From Streptomyces sp. LUP47B (GTDB taxonomy: Bacteria > Actinomycetota > Actinomycetes > Streptomycetales > Streptomycetaceae), in assembly GCF_001746295.1 (NCBI RefSeq), contig NZ_MJAH01000002.1, positions 197,485 through 261,484 on the forward strand: a stretch of DNA of 64,000 nt. Reading direction: 5' to 3'. The notes under the pieces were generated by a model, which worked only from the letters and a program-made list of their open reading frames with translations, had not been told where the DNA came from and made no database searches. The position numbers and the translations under genes were made by a program. Positions 28,747 through 36,836 of this stretch are shown piece after piece; within the stretch, counting starts at the first letter, position 1; each line of letters begins with the position of its first letter.

Positions 28747-28832
28747 GCAGCTTCCCGGTCGAGACCGCGGTGGCCGGTTCGGGGACACTCACCGGTCACC
28801 GCCGGGGACGCCAGAGCCGGTCCGCGACGGCC

Positions 28833-29030
28833 TGGCTGCGCTTCCCGGAACCGCCCGACCGCCGTGGGCGCCTGGAACTGCTCTGCACCGCCTACGGCCT
28901 TCCCGCACCGTCCGGCACGGTTGATGCCGTCATCGCCAGGCAGCGGGAGAACATCGAACTCGTCCGCCGGTTGGCAGGGCAGAGCCACGAACCCCAGGCG
29001 ACCTGGGTCGCTGAGGGCTTGCTCCAGTCT
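28833..29030 (+). pseudogene. Aminoglycoside-phosphotransferase-like C-terminal fragment
   Basis: One frame reads WLRFPEPPDRRGRLELLCTA, then YGLPAPSGTVDAVIARQREN and ATWVAEGLLQS. This is the typical C-terminus of APH-fold kinases from streptomycetes (GRRLRLLCDAYGL and IxxxRLA pattern). No start codon or upstream kinase core is present. The piece lies tail-to-tail with a frameshifted dehydrogenase, so the junction looks like a deletion scar. Confidence 0.5.
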
Positions 29031-29086
29031 GGACCCAGTCGAGGATCGCGGTGGTCGCACTCACCGGCGTGCTGGTCGGCCGGTCG

Positions 29087-29784
29087 TCAGGGCAGCTGCG
29101 GGTACAGAGCGGTGACGCCTCCGGCCAGTCCGGCCTGCACCTGGCGGCTGATGTCGTCCACGACGATCTCGAGGCGCCCTCGGCGAGGCCGTCGGCGGCG
29201 AGGCGGGCGACGTCGGAGGGGGCGGTCTTGGGGGCGGTGACCGTGCTGGTCATGTCGGTGTCCATGTAGGCGACGTGCAGTCCGGTCACCCGGATGCCCT
29301 GGTCGGCGAGCTGGAGGCGCAGGGCGTTGGTGAGCGACCACTGCGCGGACTTGGCGGCGCAGTAGGCGCCGACGTCCGGAAAGCTGAACCAGGACAGGGC
29401 GGACAGGATGTTCAGGACGGCACCGCCGCCGCCCGCCGCGATCTGCGGGGCGAAGGCCCTGGTCACCGAGAGGGTGCCGAAGAAGTTGGTGTCCATGTCC
29501 CGGCGGATGTCGTCCGGGTCGCCGGTGAGCAGGTCGCTGCCGCTGGATATGCCGGCGTTGTTGATCAGGACGGTGACGTCACCGGTGGCCTTGGCGGCGG
29601 CCGCCACGGAGGCGGGGTCGGTGATGTCCAGCGCGATCGGCGTGGCACCGGGCAGGTCGACCTGGTCGGGGTTGCGGGCAGCGGCGTAGACGGTGGCGCC
29701 GCGGCCGAGCAGTTCTGCGGCGAGGGCGCGGCCGAGACCGCGGTTGGCTCCGGTGATGAGCACGGCGCTGGTGGAGAGGTCCAT
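29087..29784 (-). pseudogene. Short-chain dehydrogenase/reductase with a C-terminal frameshift
   Basis: A normal SDR start (VLITGANRGLGRALAAEL), NNAGIS, the catalytic Ser in NILSALSWFSF and the YCAAK Tyr-Lys pair are all intact. At about 29176 one base is missing in GAGGGCGCCTCGAG. Restoring a C gives LEIVVDDISRQVQAGLAGGV and a natural stop at 29087, for 233 residues. As sequenced, the frame runs on to about 28930 with 284 residues and a nonsense tail. The active-site half is unharmed, so the protein might still work, or the indel may be an assembly error. The substrate is unknown. Confidence 0.75.
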
Positions 29785-29982
29785 GGAGAAGCTCCTGGTG
29801 CATGGGAAAACGACGCTGAGTGGGGGGAGAGCAGCCTGCGGATCAGATGGGAACGCCGCGCGGGCCGCGCCGGGCGGGGGAGTGGTGTTGGTCGTCCTGG
29901 AGGTGACGACCGGCTCGACGGGTGATGGAGGGGCCGTGCTGTGCGTCAGCCTGCGCCCGGGCGTCGGCCACGTCCTCGCTAC

Positions 29983-30816
29983 CTACGGCTGCTCGTTGAT
30001 GAGGCCGGCGTAGTACCCCAGGTTCCGCTCGATCTCGTCGAGACCGACCTCTGCGATGGCCTTGCCGAGTCGCGGCACGCGGGCCTGGAATCCCGGCCAG
30101 TTGACGGACTCCGCGAACTCCGCCCAGGACGCGCGCAGGTCGGCCACGGGCGGCAGGGTCGACCGGTTGATCTGCGCCTTGGCGCCCAGGACGGACGCCC
30201 TGTCGAAGGACGCGATGCGCGCCGCGACTCCGTCGACGAAGGCGTCGAGTTCGGCGTCGGGGACGGCCCGGGTCACCCAGCCGTACTGTTCGGCGCGCTC
30301 GGCGTCGTAGTCCTCGCTGGTGAGGATCGCTTCGAGCGCGCGGTCCCGTCCGAGCAGCCGGGCCAGACGGTCGCTGCCGCCACCGCCCGGAACGATGCCG
30401 ATCGCGACCTCGGGCTGACAGAAGAAGGCTTCCTCGCGGCTGGCGTAGCGCAGGTCGAAGGCCAGGGCGATCTCGTCCCCGCCGCCCCGCGTGCGTCCGC
30501 GTATGGAGGCGATGCTGATGAAGGGGGCGCTGGTGAGGCGGGTGACGAGTTCGACCCACCTCGGGGTCCCGTCCGCGGCGTTCAGGGCCAGGAGTTCGGG
30601 CACCTGGCCCAGATCGGCGTGGTTGAGGAAGTACCCGGGCGTGCCGCTGTCGAAGACGACGACCTGAACCCGTTCGTCCCTGCTCAACTCGTCGACAATG
30701 TCCAGGAGTTGGACGACCGTGTCGGCACCGACGACGTTCACCGGCGGATTGGTGAAGGTGACCCTGCGGATCTTCGGCGCCACGGTCTCGATCTTGAACA
30801 TGCTGTGCTGGGTCAT
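29983..30816 (-). CDS. Enoyl-CoA hydratase/isomerase (crotonase) family protein
   Basis: 277 residues of the crotonase fold. The N-terminal RRVTFTNPPVNVVGADTVVQ is followed by the oxyanion-hole segments FDSGTPGYFLNHADLGQ and ISIASIRGRTRGGGDEIALA, and by EVAIGIVPGGGGSDRLARLL. It would act on an acyl-CoA, hydrating or isomerising it, in the cytoplasm. The usual paired catalytic Glu residues are only partly recognisable, so the chemistry may differ from simple hydration. It lies on the same strand as the neighbouring dehydrogenase and hydrolase genes, 28 bases downstream of the latter. No acyl-CoA synthetase is visible in this cluster. Confidence 0.82.
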   Translation of the reverse strand: MTQHSMFKIETVAPKIRRVTFTNPPVNVVGADTVVQLLDIVDELSRDERVQVVVFDSGTPGYFLNHADLGQVPELLALNAADGTPRWVELVTRLTSAPFISIASIRGRTRGGGDEIALAFDLRYASREEAFFCQPEVAIGIVPGGGGSDRLARLLGRDRALEAILTSEDYDAERAEQYGWVTRAVPDAELDAFVDGVAARIASFDRASVLGAKAQINRSTLPPVADLRASWAEFAESVNWPGFQARVPRLGKAIAEVGLDEIERNLGYYAGLINEQP

Positions 30817-30843
30817 GCTGGGCTCCAGTGCTGAGGGGATACG

Positions 30844-31854
30844 TCAGCGGTCGAGGAAGGTGTTCACCTCGGTGCCGAACGCGACGGCGTACTGGTAGAG
30901 GAAGCCGTGGCCGGCATCCGGATAGATGTGCAGCTGGGCGTCGGGGAGGTACTTGGCCAGCAGGTGGGAGTTCTTGGCGGGCATGAGGATGTCGCTCTCG
31001 CCGTCGGCGACCAGGGTGGGCTGGAAGAGGGCGTGGAGCCGGACGAACTTGGACTTGTCGGGGATGCCCCACTCGGACCAGGCGGTGAGCTGGCGGTCGC
31101 GGGTGGCGAGGGTGGAGGGGGCGTCGTGGTCGGTGGTGCGCTGCCCGAGGCGCTGCAGGAACTCGGTTCCCGCGGCCTGGCTGGCGGCGGTGTTCTTGAA
31201 GAACAGGAAGAGGTAGTCCTCGGGGCCGGGGTTGTCCTTCAGGGTCCGCTGCAGGATGGCGGGGTCGGATGCGCGCTGGTCCACTCCGCCCTGGGGGCCG
31301 GTGGCGGCCAGGACGACGCGGCGGACCTGCCAGGGGCGGCGTAGCGCGACCTCCTGGGCGACCTCGCCGCCGAGGGAGAAGCCGAACACGTCGTAGCGGG
31401 GCAGCTTGAGGGCGTCGATGAAGTCGATGGCGTCGAGGGCCGTTTGCTGGACGGTGCTGGCGGTGCTGCCGGTGGAGCCGCCGACGCCGGCGTTGTCCAC
31501 GAGGATGACCTCGCGCTTGGCGGCGATGGTGTCGACGAGCTCGGGGTCCCAGCTGTCGAGAGTGCCGCGGAAGTGCTGCAGGAAGACCAGGGGGACACTG
31601 CCGGCGCGGGGGTGGCCGAAGCGGCGGTACTGGTAGGTGACGCCGCCTGCGCCTTTGACACGCAGGTTGGGGGCGGTGCTCGCGCTCTCCGCGTTCTGGG
31701 TCCGGGCGACCGAGTGCCGTGTGCCACCGGGACTGTCGCTCACGGCGTTGGCCATGCTCGGGGCCGTGGCCGCGACAGCCGCGACGACCGACGCGCCGGC
31801 CAGCGTCATCGCGGTCCGCCGGGAGATACGGGTACGTCGATTGATCGTAGACAT
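30844..31854 (-). CDS. Exported alpha/beta hydrolase (Tat signal)
   Basis: 336 residues. The N-terminus RTRISRRTAMTLAGASVVAA is a twin-arginine-like signal with a hydrophobic stretch ending ANAVSD. The mature enzyme has HFRGTLDSWDP, the nucleophile Ser160 in FGFSLGG, an Asp in DGESDILMP and a terminal His in DAGHGFLYQY. The fold and loops match the hydrolase at 34111-34974, so the two are paralogues; this one is exported and keeps its catalytic Ser. It is likely an esterase or haloperoxidase-like hydrolase. The substrate is unknown. It is probably co-transcribed with the crotonase downstream. Confidence 0.85.
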   Translation of the reverse strand: MSTINRRTRISRRTAMTLAGASVVAAVAATAPSMANAVSDSPGGTRHSVARTQNAESASTAPNLRVKGAGGVTYQYRRFGHPRAGSVPLVFLQHFRGTLDSWDPELVDTIAAKREVILVDNAGVGGSTGSTASTVQQTALDAIDFIDALKLPRYDVFGFSLGGEVAQEVALRRPWQVRRVVLAATGPQGGVDQRASDPAILQRTLKDNPGPEDYLFLFFKNTAASQAAGTEFLQRLGQRTTDHDAPSTLATRDRQLTAWSEWGIPDKSKFVRLHALFQPTLVADGESDILMPAKNSHLLAKYLPDAQLHIYPDAGHGFLYQYAVAFGTEVNTFLDR

Positions 31855-32006
31855 GCCAATTCCTTGAGTCGGCCGGATGACTCCCCGGCGCGTTGAACGT
31901 GATGACGCCGGTCAGCGGGGCGGCGAAGGAACTCCCACTTGATCGACATGTCCAGAACCTAGGTATCGGCTGTGTCGTCGGAAACCATCCCGAGCGCCCG
32001 AGGGGG

Positions 32007-32666
32007 TCATCCGCCAGGACGAACCAGTCCGCTCTCGTAGGCCACGACGACGGCCTCGATCCGGTCGCGGGCGCGGAGTTTGGCGAGGATGCGGGCCACG
32101 TGGGTCTTGACCGTGGTCTCGCCGAGGAACAGCTTCCCGGCGATCTCCGCGTTGTTCAGCCCGCGGGCGACCAGGCCCAGCACCTCACGCTCCCGGCCGG
32201 AGAGCCCGTCGAGGCGCTGGTCGGCGAGGGGAGCGACGGCGCCGGTGACGTAGCGGTCGATCAGCCGCCGTGTCACCGAGGGGGCGATCACCGCGTCGCC
32301 GCGCAGCACGCCGCGTACGGCGAGGAGCAGTTCGGCGGTCGGTGTGTCCTTGACGAGGAAGCCGCTCGCCCCCGCGCGCAGGGCCGCGTAGGCGTACTCG
32401 TCCCGGTCACAGGCGGTGAGGACAAGCACTCGGGTGTCGGGCAGGGCGGCGCGCAATTGTGCGGTGGCCGAGATGCCGTCCAGGCGTGGCAGCCGTACAT
32501 CCATGAGGACGAGGTCCGGGCGCAGTGTGAGTGCCTGGGCCACAGCCGTCTCGCCGTCCCCGGCTTCGCCGAGGACCGTGAGATCCGGCTGGCCGTCGAC
32601 CACCGTGCGCAGTCCGGCCCGCATCAACTCCTGGGCCTCACAGACCAATACGCCGGCTTCCGTCAT
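32007..32666 (-). CDS. Orphan NarL/LuxR-type response regulator
   Basis: 219 residues. The receiver domain (1-120) has phosphoacceptor Asp56 in LVLMDVRLP and Lys in LVKDT; the LuxR helix-turn-helix (150-215) reads LSGREREVLGLVARGLNNAE and TTVKTHVARILAKL. At the acidic pocket, where relatives have DD (as in ICDDQELIR at the 41.5-kb regulator), this protein has E10-A11, so metal binding may be altered. No histidine kinase lies next to it. I chose the ATG at 32666; an earlier in-frame start at 32696 overlaps a dehydrogenase remnant. It may respond to a distant kinase or work without phosphorylation. Confidence 0.88.
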   Translation of the reverse strand: MTEAGVLVCEAQELMRAGLRTVVDGQPDLTVLGEAGDGETAVAQALTLRPDLVLMDVRLPRLDGISATAQLRAALPDTRVLVLTACDRDEYAYAALRAGASGFLVKDTPTAELLLAVRGVLRGDAVIAPSVTRRLIDRYVTGAVAPLADQRLDGLSGREREVLGLVARGLNNAEIAGKLFLGETTVKTHVARILAKLRARDRIEAVVVAYESGLVRPGG

Positions 32667-32791
32667 GGCGTTCCGTCCCAGGGCCGGGCCACCCACTCCC
32701 GCACGCCACGGCTTGGCGGCTCAGTGGTGAGCGCCCGGCGAACGCCCGGGTCGGCTCCGGTGACGATGACGGAACTGGCGTGCATGCCCAT
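32663..32791 (-). pseudogene. Remnant N-terminus of a short-chain dehydrogenase
   Basis: A 42-codon frame from the ATG at 32791 reads MGMHASSVIVTGADPGVRRA, a Rossmann opening close to VIVTGAxxGIGRAL, and then falls apart and stops at 32663. AGGA precedes the start. It overlaps the first codon of the response regulator. Either a deletion brought the regulator next to the head of a dehydrogenase gene, or this is a translated leader. Confidence 0.35.
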
Positions 32792-32907
32792 GAAAATCCT
32801 TCCGGCGAATGGAGTGGAACAGGGTGAATGAGAAAGGCGCGCCGGCCTCACCGAACGGCCTGCCGCCGTTCCCTGCCGACGGGCAGGCCCGCCGCGGGCG
32901 CCGTGGG

Positions 32908-34086
32908 TCAGGTGTTCCCGTCTGCGAGCCGAGGGCCTGATGAGCTCGGCCTCGTACGCGTGTCGCCCGCCGGACGGCGCTCTTCGAACATGACCAGGGC
33001 GACGACGATCGCGGCGGCGATGACGGCCGCCAGGTACGCCGGGGCCGTCGTGGTGACGGCGCAGCCGATGACCAGAGCGGACAGCGCGAGCAGCCGTGAC
33101 CGGAGCAGGTCGTCGAACAGGGTTGCCCTGTGCCAGGTCTGCGCGCCGATGTAGAGGGCAGGGCCGCCGAACAACAGCAGGTCGGTGGTGATGCCGGCAT
33201 GTTCCGCCGGATGTGCGATGACGCGTTCGTCGGCCACGGCCACGGCGATCAACCCGGCGACAGAGGCCATGAGGCTGATGACTCCGCTGCGTCCGGCCCG
33301 CATCGGATCCTCGGTCCTCAGGTAGTGCCGTACGACACGCTCGGAGTGACTGAAGAACAGCCAGAACAGCGCGACCGTGCCGGTGAGCGCGACACCGCTG
33401 GTCAGCAGGGTCATCGGCTGGTACGGCGCGGTGGTGAGTGCGGTGCCGGTGGTCATGACCGTCTCGCCGAACGCGACGATCACGAACAGGCGTCCGCGCT
33501 CCAGCAGGTGGCCCCCGGCGAAGGTGACCTCGCGGGAGTCCAGTCGGCGGCCGGGCAGTGGATGCGCCGCCCAGGTGCCCACCAGCTCGACCAGGATCGC
33601 CGCGGCCCACCACGCCAGCCGCGCGCTGCCGCCGACCGCGGCCCCGGTCACCCACAGGGGGGTGGGGCCGACGAACCAGACCAGGACGCGGCGGAAATGC
33701 TCCTGGTTGACAGGATCGAGGCCGACCGTGAGCAGCCATACCGTCCGGCCGATGTGAATCAGCAGGAACGTGGCGATGAAGACCCACCCGGCGTCGCCGA
33801 AGGCCCGCGGGATCGCGGCGTTCATGAACAGCCCCGCGAGCATGACCGCCAGCAGCATGCGCCGGGTCCGCGGATCCTCGGCCGGTACGAGGGTGACCGC
33901 CCAGGTGGTGTAAGCCCACGCCGCGTAGACGGCCAGGTAGAGCACGAGCGTCTGGGCGGCGCCGGTCCACGTCGGGTGGGCCAGCAGCTGATGCGACAGC
34001 TGACCGATGGCGAAGACGTAGACCAGATCGAAGAACAACTCCAGCGGGGTGACCTCACGGCGCGCCGGAGCAGTGGTCAACTCCAC
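32908..34086 (-). CDS. LtrA-like low-temperature-requirement membrane protein
   Basis: 392 residues with about ten to twelve predicted helices. The family opening LELFFDLVYVFAIGQLSHQL is at residues 15-34, and the signature ERGRLFVIVAFGET comes near 200. A charged Arg/Ser-rich tail ends the protein. LtrA was named in Listeria for growth in the cold; its biochemical role is not established. It lies in the cytoplasmic membrane. It is on the same strand as the hydrolase 24 bases upstream and is probably co-transcribed with it. Confidence 0.85.
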   Translation of the reverse strand: MELTTAPARREVTPLELFFDLVYVFAIGQLSHQLLAHPTWTGAAQTLVLYLAVYAAWAYTTWAVTLVPAEDPRTRRMLLAVMLAGLFMNAAIPRAFGDAGWVFIATFLLIHIGRTVWLLTVGLDPVNQEHFRRVLVWFVGPTPLWVTGAAVGGSARLAWWAAAILVELVGTWAAHPLPGRRLDSREVTFAGGHLLERGRLFVIVAFGETVMTTGTALTTAPYQPMTLLTSGVALTGTVALFWLFFSHSERVVRHYLRTEDPMRAGRSGVISLMASVAGLIAVAVADERVIAHPAEHAGITTDLLLFGGPALYIGAQTWHRATLFDDLLRSRLLALSALVIGCAVTTTAPAYLAAVIAAAIVVALVMFEERRPAGDTRTRPSSSGPRLADGNT

Positions 34087-34110
34087 GACATAACTCCTGG
34101 TCGGACGGTT

Positions 34111-34974
34111 TCACGGCGTTGCTCGGTCGGCGAGGAAGGCCGTCACCTGGGCGGCGAACTCCTTGGCGTGTTGGAAGAGGAAGGCGTGGCCGGCGTCGCT
34201 GTAGGCGACGAGGGTGGCGTCGGTGACGTGCTGGACGGCGGTGTACGAGGCCAGGGCCGGGATCATCGCGTCCCGCATGCCGGTCGCGTACAGGACGGGC
34301 TGCTTGATGCTCGCCAGGTCCGCTCGCACCTGCTCGAAGGGGATCGACGCGTCCTTCGCGATCGCGGCGATCTGGCCCATGGCCGCCGCCTCGGACACGT
34401 CGGGGAGCCCGGTGGCCAGCCGGGTGGCCACCCTGGCGAGATGCTCGTACCCGGCGGCCCGTCCGGTGTCCGTCTCGGGGAAGAACAGGAACACCAGGTC
34501 GTCCCCGGTGATCTCGGGCTTGGTCATGGTGGCCCGCACCTTCGGGTCCGGGGCCGGAGCGCCGGGCACCGTGCCGCCGGGGTTGGCGGCCGCCACGACC
34601 AGCCTGCGCACCAGGTCGGGTCGGGTGTGGGTGATTTGCTGGGCGACGGTGCCGCCCAGCGTCCAGCCGAGCAGGTCCACCTGCGGCAGGCCGAGGGCCT
34701 CGATGAACTCGACGGTGCCGTCGGCCAGCCCCTCGACCGAGTCGCGCGGGGTGCCGTTGGTGTAGCCGGTCCCGACGTTGTCGAACACGATCACGTCATG
34801 TCCGGCGGCGAGGTGGTCCAGGAGCTCCGGGTCCCACCAGTCGAGGGTTCCCCGGACCCGGTTCAGCAGGACCAGCGGGATCCCGCCCCGCGGGCCGAAG
34901 CGCCGGTAGGTGAACGTCGCGGACGGACCTTCCACGGTGAGGTCCTCGGCCGCGTCTGCCAGATAGGTGCTCAT
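34111..34974 (-). CDS. Alpha/beta hydrolase-fold protein with Thr at the nucleophile position
   Basis: 287 residues with no signal peptide. The nucleophile elbow reads LLGWTLGG, so residue 105 is Thr (codon ACG) where relatives have Ser. The paralogue at 30844-31854 keeps Ser in FGFSLGG. The other triad candidates, Asp in GMRDAMIP and His in DAGHAFLFQH, are present, as is the shared RGTLDWWDPELLDHLAAGHD loop. The protein may be catalytically weak, may use Thr, or may have a binding or non-hydrolytic role. It lies 52 bases downstream of a dehydrogenase gene and 24 before ltrA, so all three probably share an mRNA. Confidence 0.85.
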   Translation of the reverse strand: MSTYLADAAEDLTVEGPSATFTYRRFGPRGGIPLVLLNRVRGTLDWWDPELLDHLAAGHDVIVFDNVGTGYTNGTPRDSVEGLADGTVEFIEALGLPQVDLLGWTLGGTVAQQITHTRPDLVRRLVVAAANPGGTVPGAPAPDPKVRATMTKPEITGDDLVFLFFPETDTGRAAGYEHLARVATRLATGLPDVSEAAAMGQIAAIAKDASIPFEQVRADLASIKQPVLYATGMRDAMIPALASYTAVQHVTDATLVAYSDAGHAFLFQHAKEFAAQVTAFLADRATP

Positions 34975-35026
34975 GGCGGGCTTCGCTTTCCTGTCGATGT
35001 GTCTCGTGGGCGTCTTCCGGGGGTGG

Positions 35027-35845
35027 TCAGGCGGGCAGCTGGTTGAGCTTGCGCAGCTGCTGGTCGAACACGCGGGTGGGGACGATGCGGCGCATGGTGC
35101 GGACGCGCCCGGTCATGGCACCCGCGGTGTAGCGCACCTTGGGCTTGGCGTCGGTCGCCGCCGCGATGATCTCCTTGGCGACGACGGCCGGGTCGTCGCC
35201 GGCCTTGACCGCACCGGCCATGTACTCCTCGAAGACGTGCCGCTGCTTGGCGTAGACGTCCAGGGGCCGGTCCGGCCGCACGCTGGCCGCGTCGAACGCG
35301 GTGTTCGTCCAGGCGGGTTCGACGAGCAGTGACCGTACGCCGTACTCGCGTACCTCGTGGTCGACGGACTCCGAGTAGCCCTCGACGGCGTGCTTGGAGG
35401 CGGCGTAGACCGCCATGTAGGGCTGCGGCATGAACCCGACGATGGACGAGATGTTGATGATCCGTCCGCTGCGCCGGGCGCGCATGTGCGGCAGGACGGC
35501 GTTGGTCATGCGGATGACGCCGAAGACGTTGATGTCGAAGAGGCCCTGGGCCTGCGCGGCGGAGCTCTCTTCGGCGGCGCCCGCCGAGCCGATACCCGCG
35601 TTGTTGACCAGGACGTCGATCCGCCCGAACCGGTCGATCACCTCTCCGACCACCTCGGTCACCGAATCGTCGCTGGTCACGTCGAGCTCGAGGAAGGTCA
35701 CGCCCTTCACGGGGGTGACGTGCGCGGTGTTGCGGCTGGTGCCGACCACGTCGTGGCCCGCTGCGACCAGCGCGAGCGCGGCCGCCTTTCCGATGCCGGA
35801 GGACGCGCCCGTCACAAGGGCCACCGGTCGTGTTGTCGTCGCCAT
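35027..35845 (-). CDS. Short-chain dehydrogenase/reductase
   Basis: 272 residues of the classical SDR type. The cofactor motif VALVTGASSGIGKAAALA is at the N-terminus and is followed by NNAGIG. The catalytic Ser is in NISSIVGFMP, and YAASK carries the Tyr and Lys. The sequence after the Rossmann motif (VGTSRN) suggests NADP preference, though that is weak evidence. It is the first gene of the minus-strand run through the hydrolase and ltrA, and it is divergent from a TetR regulator 194 bases away. Repeats in the gap look like operator sites, so this gene is the most likely target of that repressor. The substrate is unknown. Confidence 0.88.
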   Translation of the reverse strand: MATTTRPVALVTGASSGIGKAAALALVAAGHDVVGTSRNTAHVTPVKGVTFLELDVTSDDSVTEVVGEVIDRFGRIDVLVNNAGIGSAGAAEESSAAQAQGLFDINVFGVIRMTNAVLPHMRARRSGRIINISSIVGFMPQPYMAVYAASKHAVEGYSESVDHEVREYGVRSLLVEPAWTNTAFDAASVRPDRPLDVYAKQRHVFEEYMAGAVKAGDDPAVVAKEIIAAATDAKPKVRYTAGAMTGRVRTMRRIVPTRVFDQQLRKLNQLPA

Positions 35846-35908
35846 TTCGTACTCCTGGCTCAGGGAATCGCGTGTGCGATGCCGTGGAGGGGTCGCTTCC
35901 GGCGACCC

Positions 35909-35935
35909 TGTATCAGTTTCACCAATGTATCAGTT
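35909..35935. promoter_or_regulatory. Direct repeat TGTATCAGTT x2 before the dehydrogenase gene
   Basis: Two perfect 10-bp copies 17 bases apart, start to start (35909-35918 and 35926-35935), lie 64 bases upstream of the dehydrogenase start. They probably fall in its promoter and could bind the divergent TetR protein or another regulator. Confidence 0.45.
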
Positions 35936-35971
35936 CCTCTCGTAGGGGCAACATGAGAGCATCAATTAATG

Positions 35972-35996
35972 GGATACCCGTAGCGTTCACGTATCC
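35972..35996. promoter_or_regulatory. Inverted repeat GGATAC-N13-GTATCC before tetR
   Basis: A perfect 6-bp inverted repeat with a 13-base spacer lies 44 bases upstream of the TetR start, the size expected of a TetR-family operator, and probably overlaps the tetR promoter. Confidence 0.5.
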
Positions 35997-36039
35997 TCTA
36001 CATGGGGCCAGACAGCGAACGACCGGACAGGAGACAGAC

Positions 36040-36618
36040 ATGGGCCGAGCACTGCGGGCAGATGCCGAGCGCAGTGTGCGCGCGATTCTGGAGGCGGCCG
36101 AGCGGGTCCTCGCCCAGGACGCCGGCGCTTCCATGGAGCAGATCGCCGAGGCGGCGGGGCTGACAAGGATCACGGTGCACCGCCGGTTCGCGAACCGGCA
36201 GGCTCTGTTGGAGGCGCTCGCCGTCTCCGCGAAGCAGCAGCTCATCGACGCCATCGAGGAAGCCCGGCCCGACTCCGCTCCCGCGCTCGTGGCGCTGTAC
36301 CGGGTGACCGTGAACGTGATGCGGGTCAAGAACAGTTGGCGGTACACCCTCAGCCACGCCACGGCCCACACCGCCGCCGCGGCCGAACTCTGGGAGGAGA
36401 TCGACGCCCACACCGTCCAACTCCTGGAGCGCGCGCAGCAGGAGGGGCTCCTCGCCCCGGACGCGGACCTGGAGTGGACGCGGCAGGTGTACTACGCCCT
36501 CCTCGGCGAGGCCCTCAACAGGCCCGGCGCGGACCAGGATCCAGCCGCGCAGGACCCGGACGCACAGGCCGCACTCGTCATCGAGACACTCCTGCACGGC
36601 GCGGGACCACGCGGCTGA
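36040..36618 (+). CDS. TetR-family transcriptional repressor
   Basis: 192 residues. The N-terminal domain has the family pattern RSVRAILEAAERVLAQDAGA, the helix-turn-helix MEQIAEAAGLTRITVHRRFA and NRQALLEALA. The C-terminal ligand domain is all-helical. The ATG at 36040 is preceded by GGAG seven bases upstream; longer in-frame starts would run through the operator-like repeats. It is divergent from the dehydrogenase-hydrolase-ltrA run, so it is probably its local repressor. The ligand is unknown. Confidence 0.9.
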   Translation: MGRALRADAERSVRAILEAAERVLAQDAGASMEQIAEAAGLTRITVHRRFANRQALLEALAVSAKQQLIDAIEEARPDSAPALVALYRVTVNVMRVKNSWRYTLSHATAHTAAAAELWEEIDAHTVQLLERAQQEGLLAPDADLEWTRQVYYALLGEALNRPGADQDPAAQDPDAQAALVIETLLHGAGPRG

Positions 36619-36836
36619 GCCAGATCCGCAGCAGGCGCAGTGCGTCGGTGAGGGCGTTGGTCAGCCCGGTGGCGCCGACAAGATCAGCCGGCACGTGGGA
36701 CCCGGCACGGCTGAAAACTCCACGCCCGTGCCAGTTCCTCGGCGCCCTCACCCGCGCCGAGGCGCTCACCGCCCTGCCCGCGCTCTCGGCCGCTTTCCCT
36801 GCCTCCCCGGCTGAACACCGGTCGACCGCTTCGGGC

